This document shows positions 36,801 to 47,328 of a stretch of DNA of 64,000 nucleotides, in pieces. The stretch comes from Bimastos eiseni. Its lineage: Eukaryota; Annelida; Clitellata; Crassiclitellata; Lumbricidae. The notes below the pieces were generated by a model. That model saw only the letters and a program-made list of their open reading frames with translations. It had not been told where the DNA came from and ran no database searches. Location: the NCBI GenBank assembly GCA_959347315.1, contig OY365822.1, forward strand, positions 10,206,530 through 10,270,529. The letters run 5' to 3'. Both the position numbers and the translations under genes were made by a program. Numbering within the stretch: position 1 is the stretch's first letter; the number at the start of each line of letters is the position of its first letter.

Positions 36801-39800
36801 CGGGTTCATCGTAACATTCACAGATATTGAAACCTTGATTTCTGCTTGGTTATTTGGACAAATGCAGATATCTATTCAGCATATTGCTGCCAATAGGTCC
36901 ACACAGACTGTGGATAAATATTATTTAGTTTGGAGAATATCAAATTTCTCGATAAAGTAACGGTGAACCCGGGTTCAGCGTAACATTCACAGATATTGAA
37001 ACCTTGATATCTGCTTGGTTATTTGGACAAATCCAGATATCTATGAAGCATATTGCTGCCAATAGGTCCACACAGACTGAGGACAAATATTATTTAGTTT
37101 GGAGAATATCAAATTTCTCGATAAAGTAACGGTGAACCCGGGTTCAGCGAAACATTCACAGATATTGAAACCTTGATATCTGCTTGGTTATTTGGACAAA
37201 TGCAGATATCTATGCAGCATATTGCTGCCAATAGGTCCACACAGACTGTGGATAAATATTATTTAGTTTGGAGAATATCAAATTTCTCGATAAAGTAACG
37301 GTGAACCCGGGTTCAGCGTAACATTCACAGATATTGAAACCTTGATATCTGCTTGGTTATTTGGACAAATCCAGATATCTATGCAGCATATTGCTGCCAA
37401 TAGGTCCACACAGACTGAGGACAAATATTATTTAGTTTGGAGAATATCAAATTTCTCGATAAAGTAACGGTGAACCCGGGTTCAGCGTAACATTCACAGA
37501 TATTGAAACCTTGATATCTGCTTGGTTATTTGGACAAATCCAGATATCCATGCAGCATATTGTTGCCAATAGGTCCACACAGACTGAGGATAAATAATAT
37601 TTGGTTTGGAGAATGTCAAATTTCTCGATAAAGTAACGGTGAACCCGGGTTCGGCGTAACATTCACAGATATTGAAACCTTGATATCTGCTTGGTTATTT
37701 GGACAAATCCAGATATCCATGCAGCATATTGCTGCCAATAGGTCCACACAGACTGTGGATAAATATTATTTAGTTTGGAGAATATCAAATTTCTCCATAA
37801 AGTAACGGTGAACCCGGGTTCAGCGTAACATTCACAGATATTGAAACCTTGATTTCTGCTTGGTTATTTGGACAAATCCAGATATCTATGCAGCATATTG
37901 CTGCCAATAGGTCCACACAGACTGTGGATAAATATTATTTAGTTTGGAGAATATCAAATTTCTCGATAAAGTAACGGTGAACCCGGGTTCAGCGTAACAA
38001 TCACAGATATTGAAACCTTGATTTCTGCTTGGTTATTTGGACAAATCCAGATATCCATGCAGCATATTGCTGCCAATAGGTCCACACAGACTGTGGATAA
38101 ATATTATTTAGTTTGGAGAAAATCAAATTTCTCGATTAAGAAACGGTGAACCCGGGTTCAGCGTAACATTCACAGATATTGAAACCTTGATTTCTGCTTG
38201 GTTATTTGGACAAATCCAGATATCCATGCAGCATATTGCTGCCAATAGGTCCACACAGACTGTGGATAAATATTCTTTAGTTTGGAGAATATCAAATTTC
38301 TCGATAAAGTAACGGTGAACTCGGGTTCAGCGTAACATTCACAGATATTGAAACCTTGATATCTGCTTGGTTATTTGGACAAATCCAGATATCTATGCAG
38401 CATTTTGTTGCTAACTGGTCAACACAGACTGTGGATAAATATTATTTAGTTTGGAGAATGTCAAATTTCTCGATAAAGTAACGGTGAACCCGGGTTCAGC
38501 GTAACATTCACAGATATTGAAACCTTGATTTCTGCTTGGTTATTTGGACAAATCCAGATATCTATGCAGCATATTGCTGCCAATAGGTCCACACAGACTG
38601 TGGATAAATATTATTTAGTTTGGAGAATATCAAATTTCTCGATAAAGTAACGGTGAACCCGGGTTCAGCGTAACATTCACAGATATTGAAACCTTGATTT
38701 CTGCTTGGTTATTTGGACAAATCCAGATATCAATGCAGCATATTGCTGCCAATAGGTCCACACAGGCTATGGATAAATAATATTTCGTTTGGAGAATGTC
38801 AAATTCCTCGATAAAGTAACGGTGAACCCGGGCTCAGCGTAACATTCACAGATATTGAAACCTTGATATCTGCTTGGTTATTTGGACAAATCCAGATATC
38901 CATGCAGCATATTGCTGCCAATAGGTCCACATAGACTGAGGATAAATAATATTTGGTTTGGAGAATTTCAAATTTCTCGATAAAGTAACGGTGAACCTGG
39001 GTTCAGCGTAACATTCACAGATATTGAAACCTTGATTTCTGCTTGGTTATTTGGACAAATCCAGATATCTATGCAGCATTTTGTTGCTAACTGGTCAACA
39101 CAGACTGTGGATAAATATTATTTAGTTTGGAGAATGTCAAATTTCTCCATAAAGTAACGGTGAACCCGGGTTCAGCGTAACATTCACAGATATTGAAACC
39201 TTGATTTCTGCTTGGTTATTTGGACAAATGCAGATATCTATGCAGCATATTGCTGCCAATAGGTCCACACAGACTGTGGATAAATATTATTTAGTTTGGA
39301 GAATATCAAATTTCTCGATAAAGTAACGGTGAACCCGGGTTCAGCGAAACATTCACAGATATTGAAACCTTGATATCTGCTTGGTTATTTGGACAAATGC
39401 AGATATCTATGCAGCATATTGCTGCCAATAGGTCCACACAGACTGTGGATAAATATTATTTAGTTTGGAGAATATCAAATTTCTCGATAAAGTAACGGTG
39501 AACCCGGGTTCAGCGTAACATTCACAGATATTGAAACCTTGATATCTGCTTGGTTATTTGGACAAATCCAGATATCTATGCAGCATATTGCTGCCAATAG
39601 GTCCACACAGACTGAGGACAAATATTATTTAGTTTGGAGAATATCAAATTTCTCGATAAAGTAACGGTGAACCCGGGTTCAGCGTAACATTCACAGATAT
39701 TGAAACCTTGATATCTGCTTGGTTATTTGGACAAATCCAGATATCCATGCAGCATATTGTTGCCAATAGGTCCACACAGACTGAGGATAAATAATATTTG

Positions 39801-42800
39801 GTTTGGAGAATGTCAAATTTCTCGATAAAGTAACGGTGAACCCGGGTTCGGCGTAACATTCACAGATATTGAAACCTTGATATCTGCTTGGTTATTTGGA
39901 CAAATCCAGATATCCATGCAGCATATTGCTGCCAATAGGTCCACACAGACTGTGGATAAATATTATTTAGTTTGGAGAATATCAAATTTCTCCATAAAGT
40001 AACGGTGAACCCGGGTTCAGCGTAACATTCACAGATATTGAAACCTTGATTTCTGCTTGGTTATTTGGACAAATCCAGATATCTATGCAGCATATTGCTG
40101 CCAATAGGTCCACACAGACTGTGGATAAATATTATTTAGTTTGGAGAATATCAAATTTCTCGATAAAGTAACGGTGAACCCGGGTTCAGCGTAACATTCA
40201 CAGATATTGAAACCTTGATTTCTGCTTGGTTATTTGGACAAATCCAGATATCCATGCAGCATATTGCTGCCAATAGGTCCACACAGACTGTGGATAAATA
40301 TTATTTAGTTTGGAGAAAATCAAATTTCTCGATTAAGAAACGGTGAACCCGGGTTCAGCGTAACATTCACAGATATTGACACCTTGATTTCTGCTTGGTT
40401 ATTTCCACATATCCAGATATCTATGCAGCATATTGCTGCCAATAGGTCCACACAGACTGTGGATAAATATTATTTGGTTTGGAGAATTTCAAATTTCTCG
40501 ATAAAGTAACGGTGAACCCGGGTTCAGCGTAACATTCACAGATATTGAAACCTTGATATCTGCTTGGTTATTTGGACAAATCCAGATATCTATGCAGCAT
40601 ATTGATGCCAATAGGTCCACACAGACTGTGGATAAATATTATTTGGTTTGGAGAATATCAAATTTCTCGATAAAGTAACGGTGAACCCGGGTTCAGCGTA
40701 ACATTCACAGATATTGAAACCTTGATTTCTGCTTGGTTATTTGGACAAATCCAGATATCCATGCAGCATATTGCTGCCAATAGGTCCACACAGACTGTGG
40801 ATAAATATTCTTTAGTTTGGAGAATATCAAATTTCTCCATAAAGTAACGGTGAACTCGGGTTCAGCGTAACATTCACAGATATTGAAACCTTGATTTCTG
40901 CTTGGTTATTTGGACAAATCCAGATATCTATGCAGCATTTTGTTGCTAACTGGTGAACACAGACTGTGGATAAATATTATTTAGTTTGGAGAAAATCAAA
41001 TTTCTCGATTAAGAAACGGTGAACCCGGGTTCAGCGTAACATTCACAGATATTGACACCTTGATTTCTGCTTGGTTATTTCCCCATATCCAGATATCTAT
41101 GCAGCATATTGCTGCCAATATGTCCACACAGACTGTGGATAAATATTATTTGGTTTGGAGAATTTCAAATTTCTCGATAAAGTAACGGTGAACCCGGGTT
41201 CAGCGTAACATTCACAGATATTGAAACCTTGATTTCTGCTTGGTTATTTGGACAAATCCAGATATCCATGCAGCATATTGCTGCCAATAGGTCCACACAG
41301 ACTGTGGATAAATATTCTTTAGTTTGGAGAATATCAAATTTCTCCATAAAGTAACGGTGAACTCGGGTTCAGCGTAACATTCACAGATATTGAAACCTTG
41401 ATTTCTGCTTGGTTATTTGGACAAATCCAGATATCTATGCAGCATATTGATGCCAATAGGTCCACACAGACTGTGGATAAATATTATTTGGTTTGGAGAA
41501 TATCAAATTTCTCGATAAAGTAACGGTGAACCCGGGTTCAGCGTAACATTCACAGATATTGAAACCTTGATTTCTGCTTGGTTATTTGGACAAATCCAGA
41601 TATCCATGCAGCATATTGCTGCCAATAGGTCCACACAGACTGTGGATAAATATTCTTTAGTTTGGAGAATATCAAATTTCTCCATAAAGTAACGGTGAAC
41701 TCGGGTTCAGCGTAACATTCACAGATATTGAAACCTTGATTTCTGCTTGGTTATTTGGACAAATCCAGATATCTATGCAGCATTTTGTTGCTAACTGGTG
41801 AACACAGACTGTGGATAAATATTATTTAGTTTGGAGAATGTCAAATTTCTCGATAAAGTAACGGTGAACCCGGGTTCAGCGTAACATTCACAGATATTGA
41901 AACCTTGATTTCTGCTTGGTTATTTGGACAAATCCAGATATCTATGCAGCATATTGCTGCCAATAGGTCCACACAGACTGTGGATAAATATTATTTAGTT
42001 TGGAGAATATCAAATTTCTCGATAAAGTAACGGTGAACCCGGGTTCAGCGTAACATTCACAGATATTGAAACCTTGATTTCTGCTTGGTTATTTGGACAA
42101 ATCCAGATATCAATGCAGCATATTGCTGCCAATAGGTCCACACAGGCTATGGATAAATAATATTTCGTTTGGAGAATGTCAAATTCCTCGATAAAGTAAC
42201 GGTGAACCCGGGTTCAGCGTAACATTCACAGATATTGAAACCTTGATATCTGCTTGGTTATTTGGACAAATCCAGATATCTATGCAGCATGTTGTTGCTA
42301 ACTGGTCAACACAGACTGTGGATAAATATTATTTAGTTTGGAGAATATCAAATTTCTCCATAAAGTAACGGTGAACCCGGGTTCAGCGTAACATTCACAG
42401 ATATTGAAACCTTGATTTCTGCTTGGTTATTTGGACAAATCCAGATATCTATGCAGCATATTGCTGCCAATAGGTCCACACAGACTGTGGATAAATATTA
42501 TTTAGTTTGGAGAATATCAAATTTCTCGATAAAGTAACGGTGAACCCGGGTTCAGCGTAACATTCACAGATATTGAAACCTTGATTTCTGCTTGGTTATT
42601 TGGACAAATCCAGATATCCATGCAGCATATTGCTGCCAATAGGTCCACACAGACTGTGGATAAATATTATTTGGTTCGGAGAATGTGAAATTTCTCGATT
42701 AAGAAACGGTGAACCCGGGTTCAGCGTAACATTCACAGATATTGAAACCTTGATTTCTGCTTGGTTATTTGGACATATTCAGATATCTATGCAGCATATT

Positions 42801-45800
42801 GCTGCCAATAGGTCCACACAGACTGTGGATAAATATTATTTGGTTTGGAGAATTTCAAATTTCTCGATAAAGTAACGGTGAACCCGGGTTCAGCGTAACA
42901 TTCACAGATATTGAAACCTTGATTTCTGCTTGGTTATTTGGACAAATCCAGATATCAATGCAGCATATTGCTGCCAATAGGTCCACACAGGCTATGGATA
43001 AATATTATTTAGTTTGGAGAATATCAAATTTCTTGATGAAGTAACGGTGAACCCGGGTTCAGCGTAACATTCACAGATATTGAAACCTTGATTTCTGCTT
43101 GGTTATTTGGACAAATCCAGATATCAATGCAGCATATTGCTGCCAATAGGTCCACACAGACTGTGGATAAATATTATTTAGTTTGGAGAATATCAAATTT
43201 CTCGATAAAGTAACGGTGAACCTGGGTTCAGCGTAACATTCACAGATATTGAAACCTTGATATCTGCTTGGTTATTTGGACAAATCCAGATATCCATGCA
43301 GCATATTGCTGCCAATAGGTCCACACAGACTGAGGATAAATAATATTTGGTTTGGAGAATGTCAAATTTCTCGATAAAGTAACGGTGAACCCGGGTTCAG
43401 CGTAACATTCACAGATATTGAAACCTTGATTTCTGCTTGGTTATTTGGGCAAATCCAGATATCCATGCAGCATATTGCTGCCAATAGGTCCACACAGACT
43501 GTGGATAAATATTATTTGGTTTGGAGAATTTCAAATTTCTCGATAAAGTAACGGTGAACCCGGGTTCAGCGTAACATTCACAGATATTGACACCTTGATT
43601 TCTGCTTGGTTATTTCCACATATCCAGATATCTATGCAGCATATTGCTGCCAATAGGTCCACACAGACTGTGGATAAATATTATTTGGTTTGGAGAATTT
43701 CAAATTTCTCGATAAAGTAACGGTGAACCCGGGTTCAGCGTAACATTCACAGATATTGAAACCTTGATTTCTGCTTGGTTATTTGGACAAATCCAGATAT
43801 CTATGCAGCATATTGCTGCCAATAGGTCCACACAGACTGTGGATAAATATTATTTAGTTTGGAGAATATCAAATTTCTCGATAAAGTAACGGTGAACCCG
43901 AGTTCAGCGTAACATTCACAGATATTGAAACCTTGATATCTGCTTGGTTATTCGGACAAATCCAGATATCCATGCAGCATATTGCTGCCAATAGGTCCAC
44001 ACAGACTGAGGATAAATAATATTTGGTTTGGAGAATGTCAAATTTCTCGATAAAGTAACGGTGAACCCGGGTTCAGTGTAACATTCACAGATATTGAAAC
44101 CTTGATTTCTGCTTGGTTATTTGGACAAATCCAGATATCTATGCAGCATCCTGCTGCCAATAGGTCCACACAGACTGTGGATAAATATTATTTAGTTTGT
44201 AGAATATCAAATTTCTCGATAAAGTAACGGTGAACCCGGGTTCAGCGTAACATTCACAGATATTGAAACCTTGATTTCTGCTTGGTTATTTGGACAAATC
44301 CAGATATCTATGCAGCATTTTGTTGCTAACTGGTGCACACAGACTGTGGATAAATATTATTTAGTTTGGAGAATATCAAATTTCTCAGTCACAAATTAGG
44401 TAGAGAGTGTACTATAAAAGGCAAGGTGAATGTAACACAATCATTTGGACACTGACGCATGATCTTCAATGCCTGCAAGGTTTTTTTTGGGCGGCTGAAG
44501 CTCAAACACAGTTTAACTAAAGCCAGTGAATAAACTGGTCTCCCTGATGCAGCTTTTGTAGGCGCTGAGAAATTTTCAAAGATTTACATTACATTACAAT
44601 GTTGCAATTCGACGACATGCAGCTTAGATGTATGTTTGATATGCTACCACAAGCAGCTATCTAAACCCTTACCCTTTGACCTGACAGTCAATCTCATAGG
44701 AGAAGGCACAACGAAGAATGATGTCCAGAGTGAGTAGGCTGATGTGGCTGAAGACCTCAAAGTATTCACCTTTCTCAGCAAACTTCTCCAGTTTTTCCTA
44801 AACAAAGGAACAATTAAGCATGGATGAATTGATGGATCCATTGGATTGAGGGTTAATTGATGGAGTCATGCAAGGTCGACAGTAGGCAGTGTGCTTAACC
44901 TGTGTATTGGCTGTCTCGGATTAGTCCACAACTACATGTATACGTCTCCTACTGAGCAAGTGTTTTGCTTGTATCACAACAATAGGCAGTAGAGTAGGTC
45001 TATCTTTTAGAACCAAACATCTTGTGAAAAACAATGAAATAATGGTAAAATAATCGGCGAAATAATTGGTTTAATAATTCTTAACCATCATCTATTGGCA
45101 TCAAAATTCTGCATAGATATCTTCACTTCTTCAGATAACAGAGCAGAAACTAAGGTTTCATTATTTGTGAAGATAACGCTGAACCTGGTTCACTGACCTT
45201 TTATCGAGAAACTCAATAGTTGGATGGGTGTATATATGGATGACCGATACCTGGATGAATTATGAATGAACGATGGATGAACGAAACTATGCCACAAAGA
45301 TGGTGGACGGACGAACGGATGAACGTGTTCAGGTGTGCTTATGTGTGCCATTACTTAATGTCGTAACTTACCAGAAAGATATCTGTGCATCTGTTGTTGA
45401 TCGTCATGTAGGGTCGGAGGATGTCGAAATGGAATGCGGGGGTGAGTAGACGCCGATTGCGAGCCCATTTCTTGCCCCCGGCCAACAGCAGACCATCGCC
45501 CAACCAAGGGAAAAGATTGGAGTAGCCACTAATCCCCCGAGGTTTTGGCTCTGCAACCAATGTCAAACGTTACCGATCAATTCAATGAAAAATGAGAAGG
45601 ATTGCAGCCGCAAGGTAGCTATAGGAAACATTGTAATTTTTATTTCCCGATATTCTACAAAAAATAACATCATATATTCATCCATGAAAACTTAAACAAA
45701 AACTGAACAAATCAGAACTAAAACATAAACAAAAACTAAGAATAACAAATACAATCATAACCAAAACTAAGCTTGAAACATTATTAAAAACAACACTAAT

Positions 45801-47328
45801 TTTAACCCAGTCAATAAATCTATAGGTGGGATTCAGAGTAAGCTGTGCGTTAGTCCCACTCGATCGTCTAATTTTATTATGTTCGTCAGATGTACATAGT
45901 AACAGGAGAGCTTTCACAAGTCGCATCGCAATTTAAAATGCTAAATGGTGAAAACTACCTGATGTCTTGAGAATTGTCTTCACAGAGTTTGGGTGAAAGA
46001 CAAGGGCGTTTGGCATGAACGGTCCCATCCAGACCTGAGCAATACTCGCCTTGCTGTCAAGTGACCTATTCACAATGAACTTCAGACCTGCTTCGTTCGG
46101 CCCTGGAAACTGCAGAGACAACATCACATTACAGGGTGACAGACGGAAGGAGGAAGTCTCATTTATACGTCAGATGGATTTAGGGTTCATGATAATAAGA
46201 AAACAAGTCATTGTGGACTGGTTTAGATAGGGCGAAATAGCTCCAGCAAATAAGCAGACGAAGGACCGCCGAGGCAGCGCCAAAGCAATGTGGAAACCCC
46301 TAAAACGTGATGTGCCGGGGAAGACAACCAGCGCAGCACATACCGCATGTCGAAATCATGATCCGCTGGTGTCACCAATAATTCGCTCCATGCGCCCAAT
46401 CCGACCCCGCGGGAGGCCAGCATATATCGAGAAACAATGCGACTGGCAGCAAAGCTGTTGTCTGGTGCCAATTCATATATTGAGTTTTTGGTGGTTCAAC
46501 CGGAGCACATTTGACGACATCTAGTCACCAAGCGGCAAACGTAAATAAATAATGATCACATCCGCAGTTAACGCTAACGCCACCAGACCGCCGCCATAAC
46601 TATTCTTAGACCGCCACTGCTCGTACTCTTAATGAATGAGGACGGGATGCTAGTTAACTATTTAATAACAGCGTCGTTATCTGAAACTCATTGTATTAAT
46701 CCTTGACCACATAATATAGAATAGATGCGCCTTGACTGAAAATCAAGGAATATTGATCCTTGACTGAAACAACTACTGCAACCCAGTTTGCCAATCATTC
46801 ATTCTGGTATCTCAGTTGAGCAGACTAGAAATACTGGTAGAACAGACTATAAATTGGCCCAGTTAAGTAACAATTAGCAAAGATCAATACCAACCACTCT
46901 GAAAGGACCAGTCTCAAGACTGCATAGTATAGGAGGATGGCAACGCTAATGATGTTTATCAGAGTGTCGTTAAACTGAGACTGATACAAGCATGACAATC
47001 CTCCACTGCTTGCACTTAAACCCCTTTGGCAGTGCCAGCGCCAAACCTGAATAAAGAATGGTGGTGTACATAATGACACTAGGTCTAATGATTTTTTTTA
47101 TCACACCGTGTCGTTAAATTTAAACTACTACCAGTAGCCTATGAGCTGCCAAATACGTACATTTTTTAGGTGACCCAACAGCCAGTGCGGCTTGTCCCCT
47201 GGAAGGCGATTGATGTAGCGGGCCCTTCTTCGTAGGTCCTGGTAGAAACGAAGGAAGATGTAAAGAAAATATCCGAACCCAGAGACGAAAATTGACCAGA
47301 TGACAACGCTGTAGAATGGAATCTGCAT
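17420..47328 (-). CDS. CYP4: Cytochrome P450, CYP4 family (CYP4F-like), 11 exons, 512 aa
   Basis: Coding exons, 5' to 3': 47328-47161, 46109-45959, 45550-45372, 44797-44673, 22799-22737, 21971-21848, 20999-20861, 20426-20297, 19275-18997, 18550-18485, 17534-17420 (1,539 nt with TAA). All introns are GT-AG with consistent phase. An N-terminal membrane anchor (about 5-28) precedes the proline-rich hinge LPGDKPHW. The I-helix carries the CYP4 signature [13 protein letters not shown] (309-321), with Glu316 in the position that links covalently to heme in CYP4 enzymes. Also seen: ExxR in KEVLRL (Glu375, Arg378), PERF (429-432) and the heme loop FSAGPRNCIG with Cys455. CYP4 enzymes are ER-bound monooxygenases, typically omega-hydroxylating fatty acids or eicosanoids; the substrate here is unknown. 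Length is normal and no inactivating change is seen, although intron 4 is 21,873 bp of mostly satellite DNA. Confidence 0.95.
17843..18045 (+). mobile_element. tRNA-derived SINE, copy 2
   Basis: A-box TGGCATAGCGG (17,853-17,863) and B-box GGTTCGAACTC (17,896-17,906), then the same body as the copy at 11,648 (GTGTAGCGACCTTGGACAAG, CATAATTGTCTGTGAGG, GGGAAACCATCTCA). Lies in P450 intron 10, antisense to the gene. Confidence 0.8.
18725..18815. repeat. TTA/TCA-type microsatellite
   Basis: Run of ATT and ATC triplets in P450 intron 9. It generates spurious low-complexity open frames. Confidence 0.85.
18885..18960. repeat. Truncated copy of the CAGAGGCGGCGATC MITE
   Basis: Carries the right end GAGATCGCCGCCTCTG and the shared interior ATTTCCTACCCCTCT, TTGGGTGTCCC. 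It ends about 40 bp from the P450 exon 9 donor. Confidence 0.6.
19601..20061. mobile_element. 461-bp non-autonomous hAT-like element (GAGAC-rich), full form
   Basis: Ends CAGAGTTATGCAAG and the complement of CAGAATTGTATGG. Exact 8-bp flanking duplication CTACTGGC (19,593-19,600 and 20,062-20,069). Both flanks are densely populated with GAGACCGAGACAG-type motifs in opposite orientation. No coding capacity. Lies in P450 intron 8. Related to 1,845-2,096. Confidence 0.85.
21328..21846. repeat. 20-bp minisatellite abutting the P450 exon 6 donor
   Basis: About 26 imperfect units of GCTACCAGAGTTTTAACATA filling the 5' half of P450 intron 6. The last unit (TGTTAACATACTTACCAAG, to about 21,850) overlaps the exon 6 splice donor at 21,847-21,848. 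Confidence 0.9.
22033..22496. mobile_element. 464-bp non-autonomous hAT-like element
   Basis: Inverted ends CAGCGTTTCCCAA / TTGGGAAACGCTG, with flanks CAATAGCA and TAATAGCA (7/8 match). The left end is tandemly duplicated inside the element (a second CAGCGTTTCCCAATC starts at 22,184, about 151 bp later). GGAACCC and CGCGGAACC motifs recur. Lies in P450 intron 5. A right-end fragment of the family is at 58,225-58,296. Confidence 0.85.
24044..29282. repeat. Higher-order block, copy A (31 monomers, 5,239 bp)
   Basis: The same sequence of monomer variants recurs 5,239 bp (31 x 169) later in copy B. Paired markers: GCGAAACATTC near 24,134 and 29,373; TTGGTAATTTGG near 26,708 and 31,947; GGGCTCAGCG near 27,509 and 32,748; GTTCGGCG near 27,849 and 33,088. 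The left limit is set by a mismatch at 24,043/29,282. Confidence 0.9.
29283..34544. repeat. Higher-order block, copy B (31 monomers)
   Basis: Directly adjacent to copy A and indistinguishable from it at every variant site I compared. Correspondence fails at 29,306/34,545, which places the duplication junction within about 23 bp of 29,283-29,305. Confidence 0.9.
37130..41525. repeat. 13-monomer (2,197-bp) higher-order repeat, two copies
   Basis: Markers recur 2,197 bp apart: GCGAAACATTC near 37,146 and 39,343, and GTTCGGCG near 37,652 and 39,849. The interior resembles parts of the 5,239-bp block but in a rearranged order. The outer limits are approximate. Confidence 0.7.
45090..45216 (-). 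repeat. Isolated inverted, diverged satellite monomer in P450 intron 3
   Basis: Read on the minus strand it runs GAGTTTCTCGATAAAA, CAGTGAACCAGGTTCAGCG, TTATCTTCACAAATAAT, TTTCTGCT, TATGCAGAATTTTGATGCCA. It therefore matches the diverged left-edge monomers of the array (23,250-23,400) better than the homogenised core. It lies 0.7 kb outside the array, in opposite orientation and across exon 4. Confidence 0.85.

Larger units (their letters stand above)
23190..44386. repeat. 169-bp satellite array, about 125 monomers, inside P450 intron 4
   Basis: Head-to-tail monomers of 169 bp. The phase marker CGGTGAACCCGGGTTCAGCG starts at 23,441 and recurs to 44,228, exactly 123 periods (20,787 bp) later. 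Each typical monomer has the perfect palindrome TGAACCCGGGTTCA and the hairpin GCAGCA-TAT-TGCTGC. Variant monomers mark higher-order repeats: GATTAAGAAACGG, TTTGTTGCTAACTGG, GCGAAACATTC, GTTCGGCG. The leftmost one to two monomers (23,190-23,440) are strongly diverged. The right end stops mid-monomer at TTTCTC. The array starts about 390 bp from the exon 5 acceptor and ends about 287 bp from the exon 4 donor. Minus-strand 60- to 71-codon frames recur because the monomer sequence recurs; I do not regard them as genes. Confidence 0.98.

Noticed and set aside
24603..41685. Many near-identical 60- to 71-codon minus-strand open frames (EKFDILQTK...YREI) in the satellite
   Set aside because: They recur because the 169-bp monomer recurs, start and stop at arbitrary variant positions, and most monomers lack them. 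No family resemblance.
23190..44386. CRISPR-like array
   Set aside because: There are no unique spacers; the whole 169-bp unit repeats, and the host is a eukaryote.
46223..46524. Overlapping 78- to 82-codon frames in P450 intron 1
   Set aside because: No similarity to P450 or any family, and they lie between well-supported exons 1 and 2.
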